Below are positions 15,313 through 27,639 of a stretch of DNA of 64,000 nt, in pieces. The DNA lies in assembly GCA_036924285.1 (NCBI GenBank), contig JAYKYS010000001.1, forward strand, positions 6,287,501 through 6,351,500, read 5' to 3'. The DNA comes from Asterella californica (taxonomy: Eukaryota > Streptophyta > Marchantiopsida > Marchantiales > Aytoniaceae). Numbering within the stretch: position 1 is the first letter of the stretch; the number at the start of each line of letters is the position of its first letter. A program made the position numbers and the translations under genes. The notes under the pieces are model-generated. The model worked only from the letters and a program-made list of their open reading frames with translations. It made no database searches and was not told where the DNA came from.

Positions 15313-18300
15313 ATGGGGCAGCTTGCCGGTGTCAGCAATGAAGAGAGGGACGATTCCGACGAGACTGCTTTGGAGGATCATGACAATGAGGGGAGGTTGA
15401 AGAAGCTTTTGAAAGATTTGGACCCCTGGACTGCCTGGGCTTACACTCCGCATACAATCACTGTGCTTGTTCTCGGCGCCTGTTTTCTAATGTGAGTGTC
15501 CCGGCGTCTGCCCGGTCCTTTCTTGTTTCTTGAGAATTTGTGAATCACTCTCCAAATCCCACAAGATTCTGATCCTGCTGTTTATGTCAAATCAGCAGGG
15601 TTATGTCACATCAGCGAATTACGCAGTAAAGTAGAATCGTTTCTAGCCATCCATCCACTTCCGTAAAATTGGGATAGTGAGCTTCTTTAGTCTTCTGTCT
15701 CAACTCAGCTGCCAAAAAGTCCATAAGCACAGTAGCGTCGCTACAATTACTAATGCTAAAATCAACGTCCACTACGGGAAGGATTACCGGAATGCTGCAG
15801 GTAGCTTTCATAAAAAATTAGTCGAATGAATTACTTATCGATTGCTTACTGGCTTCTGCGCCAGATCGAGGTAATTACTCGAACCTGAGAACATAAAGTG
15901 GCCGCCTAGCGTTGATACGATTATTTAAAGATTATAAAACAACTTTTGGAAATTAGGAAGATTTTCATTTCAGGGAATGCCTTGTTTTCGTTACCTTAGA
16001 CAGGCCGTAGAATGCTGCCCACGATGCCTTCCAACGCTTTGAATAAAATTTGCTCTGCAAGTGGATTTGGATATTATTATCATTGGTAGATGTGCTCGTG
16101 TACATGTATCGGACTCGAAGGAATTGGAATTGCCCGGAAAGCTTGTTTGAATTTATAACACGGTGGTTGTAGTCTCGATTGATTCTCGAACCTTTCAGCC
16201 GTAAGACAGCTTAGGTTTTGTGAAGAAAGGGTTCATGATTATATCAGTTTCCAAGGTTAGGTACCCTGGAAGGCTGATATGAAGGAGGAGATCAATACAG
16301 GCGGAAGGTGTGCCGGAGATATGAATAGATATATAGATAGAGCTTGTAAGGTTGATGTTTGAAGATGCTTAGTTGCATGTTCTTCTTTTAGGAAGTATCT
16401 GTCCTCGTACACTCTCTCAACTATTCAGCTTTTATACGCTCTACTTACATCGTTTCATCGTTTGATGTATGTGTGCTGGGTTCAGATGGGCTAGTGGTGC
16501 ACTTCGACCTGAGGAGCAGGTATTGGACCTTTTTGCCAACACAAAAGCGTAAGTAACTAAGCAGTCAGCCTTTCTATCACGCGCATTCAGTGCAATCTGG
16601 AAAACTCGGGTGGACTTCTGACCAGCGTATTTGCTTCTTGGACGATATGAAGCGAAACATGGAACTAGGCTTCCGCCGACAGCCTGCTGGAGTGAATGAG
16701 ATGAAGCTATTCCCGTTGGCTCTGTTTAGCTGCCCTCATATTCGCACTCCCATCTATGTCCCACATTTAGGGATCATGATCAGTCGAATGTATAGCAACT
16801 TCTTGAGGCCCCGATGTAACTCTCTGACAATGTTGAGCGCCTTCTCTTCTTTCGCTTAGAGAATCGTGGTGATGTGTGCAGGGGTGTATGGGCGATGGTA
16901 GCCGTCTTCCTAGCTTACTTCTCGGTGCAAGCACCACCAACGTAATTTCTCCTTTCATTATCTAGTGACTAAAAAAGTAAATTTTCCCCACACCCGATTA
17001 GCTTCCAGGATTTGAGATATGGGTGATAATTGTTGTAAAGAACTAGCTTCAGATCTCAAACAATAAGTGTATGTTTTGTTAGGTTAGACTTTTCGGACTT
17101 CCTACCTTTAGCTTGTCTGGTTTTCCAATCGCGGATCAGGAATTTCTCTTCCACATCATCTGTCGTTTCTGCACGTTAAATCGTCTTCGAACGCTTGCAG
17201 GATATTGATTAGACCCCATCCCGCTTTCTGGAGATTTGTGCATGGACTTGCAGTTCTGTATCTACTATTTTTGACCTTTATCCTCTTCCAGGTTTGGATT
17301 CTTCTCCCTCGTACGAAGTAGGATCGCATGCTTATGGTTCTAGGTCAACGAAGTTATCGTGACCAAGTTATCTGTCAGCAATCTAATGTCGGATAAGCTT
17401 GTGTCTCAGACTCGCGACGATGCTCGACAGTTCATGAAATATCTCCACCCAGACCTCGGTGTAGGTATGGTTGCCTTGTGCCAATGATAGGTCCATCTTC
17501 TTGCTTTGTACTGTTCACGCGCTTCAGGTGACACACCTCATTTCTTTGGTTTCTGTTATGGAGCTCGTTCGTCATGCACTTCCCCTACGATGAGAAGAGT
17601 TGTTGTTTGTTCCCTGCGGTGGTATTTCAGTGTGTGAACGCGGAGGTTCTTGATCAAACACAAGATAAAAAGGGTGGTAGAACTTCTTACGAGTTATTTC
17701 AAATTTCTACCGACGCAAGTCACCGGCCAAATATTGTATCGGAATACTGGCTAGCACTCAGCGGGATATCAAATCAGGTTGCATCATTTAACTTCTATCG
17801 CGCTATTGGTTGTGCAGAGCTGGAGGAGAGGACTTACGGGGCCGACTGCAGAATCTACACTCCGGATAACCCACGCAGTAGATTTGCAAACGTTTATGTA
17901 TGTAACTGTCACCGACTTGGGCTTCAGATGTCATAGATCATGTTTACCACATAGCTCCGTTCTGATTGGCTTCGTTATGGAGAGTAAGTGTAAGTCGAGG
18001 AGAACGAACTAGTCGCGGGTAGCTCAGAGTTGTCTCCAGTATGCGATTTTCAGTAGGAGGATGAATTCATCCAAATAACGGTATATACTATAATAGCGTC
18101 TGGATCCACTGGTCTGATTTTCACCTCTTGCAGGACACATTATTTGATGAGTTTGTCATAGCACATATTCTTGGATGGTGGGGCAAATCCATAATGGTCC
18201 GGAGTGCAATGCTATCTTGGATCTTATCCATCGGTTTCGAAATGATGGAGGTATGCTGATAACACTCAACTCGTGCCTAAAGATATGAATAAGATCCTGC

Positions 18301-20268
18301 GAAAGGTGTGCAGTAAATACACCAGTATTTACTGCACACCAAATGATCAAAAGTACCCAGCTTTTTTTTTTTTGGAAGATATCTTGAGGTACTGGCGAAA
18401 AAAGATCTCAGACACAGCTTCAGCTTAAACATCATGATTACCGTTTCAGTAATCGAGCAGCTAAGTGAAGTTGCTTTCTCTAGCTTGACATACAAGAGTG
18501 CAAGCCGGGAGTCTGCAGCTCTAGTGTGAGGTTCTTCTGCGTCTGAAGCATATCTTTCAAAGTCGACCGTACCGTGTAATTCTGTTGAAGCCTCTTCTGG
18601 TGTCTGTGAGCAGGTGACATTGAATCACATGTTACCTAACTTCAACGAGTGTTGGTGGGATAGCTTGATTCTTGATATTGCGATCTGCAATTTCTTTGGT
18701 ATCAAGTTACTTACTTTTGATCTTGGCTTTGGGTGGTGTTGTATCTAAGCTTTAAAGACCTAGAAGGCTGTTTCCATTTCTCCAAGCACCAGAGCCTTTG
18801 GTATAGGTTTGGTTTTAAAGTGCATTCGATTGTTTGACTAGGAATAATCTCCTATAGTCGTTTGATTCTGAACGTAGTCTACGGGAAGTAGCCCACCATA
18901 TTATTGCGTGAAAATATCTTAGTTCAAGAAATGGACCCACCTTCTTGGGTGCACAGGTATATGGGCAGGATTATCAACTGTTCGCTACTTTGAAGGGAAA
19001 ACTTACGAGTGGGTTGGACTGAGCCGACAGCCCAGTCTCATTGGCAAGGTGTGTCATGCGCCCAGTTGAAATGTCAGAGATAAATGCCTTTCATGCCTCT
19101 CGCCGCTAATGAATATGTCACTTTCTTCCGTTTTGTTGTTGTTGTGGGGCTGTAAATGGTTAAAGACTGCTTAACTGTATAACTTGTTGATGCTCAAGTA
19201 CTAACAGAAGCATACACAATGCTGTCTTGAACCAGGTGCGACGTTCACTGGGTCAGTTCACTCCTGCTTATTGGGACAAGGATCAGTGGAATTTTTTATC
19301 AGGACCCATTAGGTTTGTTCAAGTGATGGGATTAGCCGTAGTGATCCTCATTGTGGAAGTCAATGCTTTCTTCCTGAAGTTTATTCTTTGGATACCACCG
19401 CGGAACCCGCTGAACAGCTACCGGCTGCTGGTGTGGTGGGTCATCGCGAATCCCGCCATTCGAGAATACAATTCTTTCCTTCAAAACAAGTGTGTTTCTG
19501 CGCCACGTTCAGCACTGTCATAAATTTTGTTGCGCAAATTACTGATGTTGAAGCAAGTCAGTTCTGTCAGTTGAATGAGAAGTATAGACGAATGGAACGA
19601 ACATCAGTCGAGAGGTTTTGACTTAGGTGATTTTTCCGTTATCTCAGTTTTGATGAGCTTTGGTGATTCTTTCCGTGATTGGTTGCACTGTATGACTGTA
19701 ATCCTGTTTTCACTTGACCTATCTGATGGAAGCTTGCAACGGTTGAAACCCTCTCCCCGCAGCAAACCCATAAAGAAGCTTGGAGCGTTCTGCTGGTTGG
19801 CCGTGGCCATTGTGACCCTGGAAGTACTCATTTGTGTCAAGTTCGGACGAGGTATGATGTCCCCCTCCACGGGAAGCTCTCTGAATGAACTCTTAGGTTT
19901 CAGTCGGCATTCTTGAAATGTAATATGCACAAAATAAGTCTCGTTCTTACAGTACTGCATGTGTTGTGGATGTCCAACCTGTACTGCATGGTAACTTGCC
20001 CCATTATCTTATGTCAGTTTCTTATCCAGGTAGGCCGTTGCTCTCGTCGCGTGTAGATTTATTTTTATAGTTTCTGAGCTAAAGGATATGCACCTTCTCT
20101 CTCTCAGGATTGTTCCCCAAACCGATGCCAACGTGGATTTTTTGGTTCTGGGTGGTCGCTGGAGTCATATTCTTGCTCACTCTTATCGGGTGGTCAATTA
20201 AACTCGCCCTTGACCCCAAGCGGGCGATACAACGTACTCAGTCTGGTGATTCGAAAAAGTCCCGGTGA
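15313..20268 (+). CDS. PSS1: Phosphatidylserine synthase (base-exchange type), 12 exons
   Basis: The enzyme exchanges the headgroup of an existing phospholipid for serine, making phosphatidylserine in the ER membrane. My exons are 15313-15491, 16486-16548, 16882-16941, 17201-17291, 17410-17464, 17818-17897, 18134-18250, 18614-18698, 18957-19048, 19236-19489, 19763-19851 and 20108-20268. They sum to 1326 nt, or 441 residues plus TGA, with phase kept at every junction and GT-AG at all introns. Recognised family blocks in order are [13 protein letters not shown] near residue 40 with the first membrane segment, [87 protein letters not shown] and [21 protein letters not shown] and a further stretch of membrane segments follow, and the tail is basic (DSKKSR). 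The length is normal for plant PSS1. The symbol is by family resemblance. Confidence 0.95.
18305..18340. repeat. Perfect 16-bp hairpin in the synthase intron after exon 7
   Basis: GGTGTGCAGTAAATAC and its exact reverse complement flank the 4-nt loop ACCA, inside the intron 18251-18613. A T-run (12 T) follows about 20 nt downstream. It may be a small foldback insertion or a transcript hairpin. Confidence 0.75.
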
Positions 20269-21826
20269 GTGAACAGCATAAATGACAATCCGATGGAGCA
20301 GGAATCGAATTTCTGAGTACTTTCTGTAAGTTATAGGTGAGATGGAGCTTTTGGGACTAGCTGTATTATGGTTTATGTTGCTGAGGACGGCTGGTGAACG
20401 CGTTTGTAGATTCTTAGGCATTAGTCTTCGCGTGGCTTTGTATGTAACGTTGAGTTATGGGCTGGGGCGAAGATGCCCCGTCCCCAGTTTTGATATCACA
20501 ACCCAGTCCTCGTTCCATCAAGTTCTTGGATCTTTTGTTATTATTTTTGTCTCCGGTACGCCGAATGTCACGCCTGATACTCATCTTCAAAAGCTGACAG
20601 GGACCTGGATGGTGTCAACTGCTTCACCTTTTCCGTGTGTCTCTGAAATGCCTTTTACAACGGTGGTCGAACGACTGTACTGTTGTTTTCGACTAGCACA
20701 CTCAAGTAGTTTCCTGCTGCGAACTGGGCATGCGCTTTGCTTTAGACCTTCTCATAACCTGTTACTAGGACTACCGTATCTCGAGAGAACGAAATTGCTG
20801 TTCAGTATAGGTATAAATCGGTTGTACATTTCTCGTTCGCTGGGAAAGGAAGAATCCTCTTCAGGGCAGCTGTAGGCGCAGTGCGGGGAGTAGTTCCTGG
20901 CCTTATCACCACATTATGACTTCTAGAGGGCAACTAACGAGTTCCCAAAACACAAGTGGCCTGCAACAGCCAATTAGGCTCCCATGTGGGAATCCGTTTG
21001 CTGTTGGGTCGACTTTCCCCTCTGATAGACTCCGTGACGACTTGGAGGAAGAAAGGATCTAGTTGATTGTCATAGCTGTAAACACAAGAAACAGTGCCAA
21101 GGGACCAAAACGGTAAGAAGGGCAGAATTACGGTGGGTACCTTCCTCATAACAATATTATGAGGCACGACTCAGGTTCGAACCGGAACACTGTATATTTT
21201 GTTCGCTCAGTATATGTGGCGATGCGAAGTCCAAAACCCGGGATCTGGTGCGGACCTACAGTCCAACCTAATGGAGTTACTGCAGGTGTTGTTGTGTCTC
21301 GCTGACTCACTCAGGAGACAGAAGGGACATACCGCAGCATGTCCCGCAGCTGTAGTGGCGATAGGAACTTGAAGAGTCACCATCCAGTTGATACCCAGGA
21401 AGAGTGTATATGCAGAGACCCTTTTGAACATGTCAGAATCCATCATGGAGAAGCCTGTGCCTCTTTCTGCGATAGATGCTCTGGGTAGACTTTCCCGACT
21501 AAAGATGTATACAGAAGCCTCACATATATCATCTGTTTCCTTGATGAGAGTGTGTATACCGGAAGACCTTACCGACCTAGTTTTCCAGAAAAGGGAAAAC
21601 CTATACCGTTCCGAGCCTGGTGAGGCGAGGAGATTATCTTTGTTTTTCCGAGTGAAACGGGAATGGGGCGTTTGTGTTAAACTTTTAGTTTGGACAGTTT
21701 TCGTTCGAAAACAATGTTTTCAGGCGTGAGATTTTTTAGAAACTCGGAATTCAAACGAAATACCGGCTAGCACGGACCCGTTTTGAAAATTTGAGAAATT
21801 ATACGAGAGAGAAATTTTTAAGGGAC

Positions 21827-22075
21827 ACTCGTTTATTATCATCCCTTAATTTACCAAGCGCGCGAGCAAAAACTAACTTAGAAAGCTTAGGTGTGATTTC
21901 TAAGCGTGCGAAAGAGAAATTGTACGAGGGGAGAAACGTTTCTATGGCATAAATTAGGTTACTCGTTTATTATCGACCCTCAATTTCCCAAGCTTGCGAG
22001 CGAAAACCACATTTAGGAAACGGAGCTGTGATTTCCAAAGGTGCGGGGAAAAACAGAATTGGGAGAATATTTTAC
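21827..22075. repeat. Diverged tandem repeat, period about 134 bp, two units
   Basis: ACTCGTTTATTATC starts at 21827 and again at 21961. In both units a CCCTTAATTT-like block, a GCGAGC(A/G)AAAAC block and a TGTGATTTC block follow in the same order. No protein or RNA function is suggested. Confidence 0.7.
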
Positions 22076-22970
22076 GCTATGCCTCTTCTATTAAGGATTA
22101 GTGAGGCGCACAAGCCAGAGACAAAAACAAGCTTCGGAAAACTTTTCAGCCTATACCCGTCATCTTTTTAGGATTTAGCCAAACACAAAAGTCCCTTTCG
22201 AGTTGTTTGCAGTTATTGTCACATCATTTAATGGATACTGGAGGAAGGTTAGTGCTGAAGAGAAAAACCAGATGCGGTCTAGCATTAGATGCCGGCAATC
22301 CGACCTCCTAAGCACTAGGTTGAAATTCAAGTTTCGAAAGGTACCAGACGCATCCCTCTCAGGGCCCTCTGAATGCCAAGAAGAATAATGTGAACCACTG
22401 AGCGAATCTCCACACCTGGGCGGGGATTATCTGATAGCCTGTATAAAATACAATATCTCATAACGAGCCTGAAACATAGAGAAAAGTGGATACCGTCCGA
22501 GCTTTATACCAGACTTAGCAGATTGGATCGAAACACAAAGTAAATGCCTAGTTCTACAACTCGTTTCGGGATGATTCATGAATGGATGATCCAGTTAAAA
22601 CCTTCTAACTTTAACTTGGATGTAAGAACAAATGTCCATCACTGTTATCTTTCTTTGCGCAGCTGGTTGCTTCTCGTCTACCTTTTCTTCTTCTGGATCT
22701 TGCATGATCTCTAAACCCGCCGCGTATGAGTATAAAAGCAGAGCATTCTTCCATTTGAAAGTTCTGTCGAGACAGTGCCCGAAATGCCACGTAAAAAAGC
22801 TGTCCCCACTCCAAGATCGTGTGCCACAATGTGTGCATAGTACTCAATAAAAGAATGATGGACCAAACAAAACGAAAAGAGAGATGGGGGCGGTAGTTCT
22901 GCTATTGATTACAGTCCATTCAGAAGTAACAGATTACAGTGAAAAATGATTCGTGACATGCAAAATAAGA

Positions 22971-23045
22971 GACGAGTGTGTAAGGAAGTGTAATAATAAT
23001 AAAAAAAAGACGAGTGTGTAAGGACGTGTAATAATAAAAAAAAAG
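22971..23045. repeat. Short tandem repeat, about 37-bp period
   Basis: GACGAGTGTGTAAGGA followed by GTGTAATAATAA and an A-run occurs twice in a row, with one base different between the units. It sits in A-rich sequence. Confidence 0.75.
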
Positions 23046-25265
23046 AATTTGAACAAGAAGAAAAATTGAGAAGTTATCTTTCAAAGAAAAATAACAAAGA
23101 TAATTAAATTTTAGAATTTTAAATAAGAAATACAGAGTCACTTGGATGCAAACATTAACAACATGCAAACCCTAACTCATATTCTTGTTTTGCAATAAAG
23201 TCTCTGTCTGGGAGAAAAACATTATTTTTGACTATGATCTAAAAACAATTACCACTATGAGTAAAGGATAGAGGACAAAGATGCAAGGGCAATGAGAAGA
23301 AACAATGAATTGTATTGATTTATACTATAAATAACTAGACGATCGTGAACATGTTTAATAGTTCATGCTTACTGCAACCTAACTACAGCTAGCAACAACC
23401 ATTCACAACAACCGGATACTCGCTCGTCATAACGGGAATTCACCAACATTTTCGGATAATACGGAAATCTAAATTTCAGAATATATTTGGGACTTTTTTC
23501 ATTTTTGAATTCAAAAAATATATAAAATCCACGTATTTATGAAATAACTTCAAAAAATATAAGATCTAACAGTGAAGTCAGAAAACGAATATACCAAAAT
23601 TTAAGAACAAATTACTACTTTGCCAATTTGACTATGTTCATTTAATTTAGAAGAAAAAAAGATAGTTCGACTGTCGTAATGAGTTTCTCTAACTTGGAGA
23701 TGAGCATCTTGCGAAAAATGATCTTCAAATATGTTTCTTGGAACGTCAAACATTTCATTTAATTTTTGAAGCTTCGGAAGATAATAAAGATGAACCAATA
23801 ATGAAACTAAAGAAGAACATGATGCTGAAGAGTAAACATGAAGCATTCTCGTGATGTTTTTCGTCAAGTCTAGTATTTGTCAAGAGCAAACTCAAATCCT
23901 TTCGGATGATCATCCATGCAATCCATGGATGCTTTACTCAACTACTCCGTACTGCAGTCTATATTCTGATTCTCTCATCTTCAACAGAGGTGAAAGTCAT
24001 TACTTCAATGAAATATACTTAATATATGTAGTGAACGATATTATTACTTATTAATAATGATGTTATCTTGACTGAAAAGTGTGTACTATCTCTGCTAGTT
24101 ACAAGACTAATCATTGTCTCTTCATTCAGTAAAAAATAGATGTACACAGATAAATATATGATAGATAAATAAATAAATGCCATGCTTGAATAGAAAATAA
24201 AACATCCACAAGTAAGAACAAAATTTAAATATTCTTCATTCTCATCAAAATTTGGTTGAATAACACTACATGCAAAGGACTGTATTTCCTACCTCTACTA
24301 AACTACAGTATCTTTGCTATGACCGTCTACAACTCTTCATTGTCCTCGTCTTCCACCGCAACATCATTTTGTTCTCCAGCTGTAGTTTCCACTACTTGAT
24401 CTCGAGCTAATCTAAAAATTTGTTGCTCGATTTGTATATGGTTGTCTTGCGCGATCATCACTTGTTCTTAAGACAAAATTGAACGATAAAATTGTTACGC
24501 CGGTGTCATAGAGCATAAAGTTTAGTTTGGAATACACAAGGTATCTGGCTGTAGAGAGATATAGCAAGACCTTGGACTAACTTGATGAAATCTTAGTGCT
24601 CTCACTACCCAATTTATCAAGCTTTGTCTCGGTCTCTATTGACCTAACTTGATCATTAAGTGTAATACACGTGCAACGCACAACACAACTTGGAGTTCAG
24701 TCTTATTCTAAGTACATGCTTTAGTACATGCTTTAGTTCACAAGAGTACTTTCAGGAAGTTCCACCTTGAAATACGAAGTCGTTCGTTCATAGCCAACCA
24801 AGAGATATAGGTGAAATCTCTCCTTTCTTTCAAAACTCGGCAAGCTATAATCTTAACTTCGGCAACTTATTGCTCCCAACTCAAACTTCCAACTAGGCTC
24901 AAACTTCACAAGAAATTCTTTCTGACCCTCACTACTTTCAGCTTCAGATCCCAAATCAATTGCTCGAAATGGATCAAGCTTTTTGTCTATGCTAACTTAT
25001 GAGCTTTGCAAACCTCAATGGCTAAAATCCACGACCCCAACACCTTATCTAAACCAAATGAGCTGAAATTTCACATGTAGTAAGCTGATAGGACACACTC
25101 CAATTTTGGAAATTTTCACTCAGAGATTAAAAAAACACAACCTAAGTTCTGTGAGAACTTCACACAAGAGTCGCACACAACATGTCAACGTGCTTGTCGT
25201 CTGGAGAGGAAGGTCGGAAGAACCATCTTCATCTCCATCTTATCAACTATCTCTACCGAAGATCG

Positions 25266-25332
25266 GTGTCCCAAGTGGTTTAGTCCACAATCCTCTAAGA
25301 GAAAGGTCATGGGTTCAATCCCTTGTGGACAC
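25266..25332 (+). repeat. tRNA-like sequence (degenerate tRNA or SINE head)
   Basis: A 67-nt stretch begins GTGTCCC and ends TGGACAC, which pair over six bases like an acceptor stem. GTGG/CCAC around a short loop sits at the D-arm position. GGGTTCAATCCC at 25311-25322 matches a B-box. The T-stem is weak and I cannot fit a normal anticodon arm, so a functional tRNA is unlikely. A tRNA-derived SINE or tRNA pseudogene is the better call. Confidence 0.45.
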
Positions 25333-26229
25333 GGTTAGAGATGCATGCTGCTGCAAACTGTTAATGAAGCTTCTGGTCCGAGCCCCACTATGATGGACTC
25401 ACATGGACAGTCTCATGGTCCTCGAAGATCCCAAGGGACAGAAACACCATTTACCATTTCACAACTTTGACTGAAATCATTGTTGCTTGTGGATAAAGAA
25501 TCGTCTCGACAAGAGATGTTTGAAGACCACGTTAAGTGAAGATTGGAGGAGGAATATATGCACTTGGAATCACTACACTCTCGGTGGAAACAATGTTGGG
25601 AGTAGAAATAGCTGTATAAAGCTCAAACACAACGGAGGAGCTTGGACTTGGATCTGGATTAGGAGATTCAACCTTCTTCACACGACTCAGTCTTTTCTCT
25701 TCACTTTCCTCTTGGACAGACTTCCTTTTCTTTGATGAAGATATGGCTTGTTCAAGAAGCACTGGCTCACATAACTTTCTTTGAAACATGACCTTGTGAG
25801 GATGAAGTTCATACGTACTTTGTACTTTTCTTCATGCGACAGATCCTTCTTTTTGCTCAAGTCAATAGTTGTCTAGTCAAAAGGAACCTTCTCGTTCTAA
25901 TCGTACATAGAACAAAAAGTTCCGTCAGATCTCTGCCTTGTGTAGAAATCTCAAATTCTTCCAGTGACCTCTCCATAACTTCCAATTCACCTTTAAGAAA
26001 TCATCAACACACTTTCTCTTGATGTTATACTTTCGAGAATCAACAACTCTATCAAATCTGCACAAAGTTGATCCCAAATGACTTCTTTTCATGCGCAACA
26101 CGTGTTCCCGCTTGAAAGTTATCATCACAACAAAGCCTTTTTCTTTCACTTGAACAATATAAATGCCCTAGTGCAAATGATCTTATCCGAATCCAAATGA
26201 GGATAGAAGATGAAGATCACATAACTAGC

Positions 26230-26235
<6 letters not shown>

Positions 26236-26267
<32 letters not shown>
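26236..26267. repeat. (TA)n microsatellite
   Basis: About 16 uninterrupted TA dinucleotides. Confidence 0.95.
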
Positions 26268-26269
<2 letters not shown>

Positions 26270-26447
26270 ATGTGAATAAAACAAGACTACTCCAAGACTG
26301 CAATATATAGTTTATGACACTAACCCAAATGGACAGATCACCCTAATCTAGATGAGGATCGTGAATGCAACCCATGTAGCTAGCATCATAAACTGTTGTC
26401 GAGCTACTATTGGACGCCCACTAGACAAAATAGAAAGCATAAACAGA

Positions 26448-26451
<4 letters not shown>

Positions 26452-26498
<47 letters not shown>
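26452..26498. repeat. (AG)n microsatellite
   Basis: About 23 uninterrupted AG dinucleotides, followed by purine-rich sequence to about 26620. Confidence 0.95.
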
Positions 26499-26501
<3 letters not shown>

Positions 26502-26619
26502 TAAAAAGATAAGATAAGAGAGAGTAAAAAAAGAAGATAGAAGGAGAGAAAAGAGATAATGAAAGAAAGAGGAGGAGGAGGAGGTTATAAGAGAGAGGAA
26601 GGAGGAGGGAGGAGGAAGA

Positions 26620-27000
26620 GCCTAGCGACCCGTCACGTACGGTTCCGTGGTCCGTCGGTGATAGCTCCATCCGTCGACGATTAGAGCACTATCGGTGAAC
26701 TGCCAAGATTAATCCGAGCTAGATGGGACAGCTCGTCTAGGCTCGAGCCTTCACCGACAAAGGTAAGAAAGCTCCGCCCGTCGAAAAAGATGCAAAAGGT
26801 GCATCCATCAACAGACGGCATCACCCCGGTGAACCGCTGGAGCCTTCAGCGGTGAAGATAAGAAGGCTCCATTTGTCAATAGATGACATCACCACCGCAA
26901 ACAGCACCGCTGATCAACGTTGCGTCTGTCAGCGGACAACACCGACTTGGTGATTTTGCCTCGTCTGCGAAGACTCCATTTACGTAGTGAAGCCAAATAG
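26620..27000. repeat. GC-richer stretch of degenerate CGTC/GACG-type short repeats
   Basis: Words such as CCGTCG, GTCGACG, CACCGA, AGCGGTGAA and CTCCATT recur imperfectly in both orientations within about 380 bp. A similar texture appears at 33880-34300. This resembles the subterminal repeat regions of some DNA transposons, but I found no clear terminal inverted repeats. Confidence 0.35.
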
Positions 27001-27407
27001 TGTGTCAACGGATCATAGTTTCATCAGCGGAAAGCATTCACAGATGAAATCAAATTGTCCGTCATTACAAACTCATACATTTATCGACAAACAACACATA
27101 AAAATAATCTTTATAGCTTTTACATTCATAACGAGATCAATTCAGTGGTTAGTGGTTACTTCAGAAATTTGCAACACAAAGTGTGCAGTTGAATCTCCGG
27201 CAGATGTGAAATTGTGGATCTCTATATAAACCACTTATCACCGGAGGGTTCTCAGGCATCAAATCTATAACAGAAATGTACAAACTAAAACAAAAAAGTG
27301 AATATGGACGTGAAACATCCAGTGGTTAGTGACATATTAGAATGGCTATAAGCTATGACCATGAGGTCATAGTTTCTATTTCTATGTCGTCTTTTTTTAT
27401 CTTTGAT

Positions 27408-27480
27408 TACCAAGACAGTACACTGATTTGTCTTGTATTATTGGTGATCAAGACACTACGCTGACTTGTCTTGTATTATG
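27408..27480. repeat. Short tandem repeat, about 38-40-bp period
   Basis: CAAGACAGTACACTGATTTG, then TCTTGTATTATT, is followed directly by CAAGACACTACGCTGACTTG, then TCTTGTATTATG. Confidence 0.75.
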
Positions 27481-27639
27481 TTAGTGAGTTTTCCAATTTT
27501 CAAACAAGTAGTATGGTAGTATAAAGACATGACTATAGTATTTGACATATTTTAGCATGATTCTCGTCATTCTAAGTAATATCTATATTTGTTTTTTGGT
27601 GCACTTCTGATTCTGATTGATACTATTTTCTGCTACAAG

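Larger units (their letters stand above)
20269..25265. other. Intergenic, 3' flank of the synthase gene, low-complexity and tandem repeats
   Basis: The first few hundred bases are probably the 3' untranslated region. A 177-codon open frame at 20342-20875 has no recognisable motif and I do not call it. Two tandem repeats at 21827-22075 and 22971-23045 are listed separately. From 22900 to 25265 the sequence is AT-rich with nothing recognised. Confidence 0.4.

Noticed and set aside
17574..17936. A 120-codon open frame inside the synthase gene
   Set aside because: It spans the intron before exon 6 and exon 6 itself. Only the exon part has family similarity, and in the spliced transcript it is read as part of the synthase.
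20342..20875. A 177-codon open frame just after the phosphatidylserine synthase stop
   Set aside because: It has no recognisable motif and starts where the synthase 3' untranslated region is expected. It is most likely a chance open frame.
21170..21185. B-box-like GGTTCGAACC that could mark a tRNA gene
   Set aside because: The motif is a palindrome, and no A-box or cloverleaf can be placed at the right distance on either strand.
22632..22850. Overlapping open frames of 72-78 codons on opposite strands
   Set aside because: There is no motif and no splice context. They appear to be chance frames in intergenic sequence.
26407..26670. An 87-codon minus-strand frame rich in Ser/Leu
   Set aside because: It is simply the translation of the (AG)n microsatellite and nearby purine-rich sequence.
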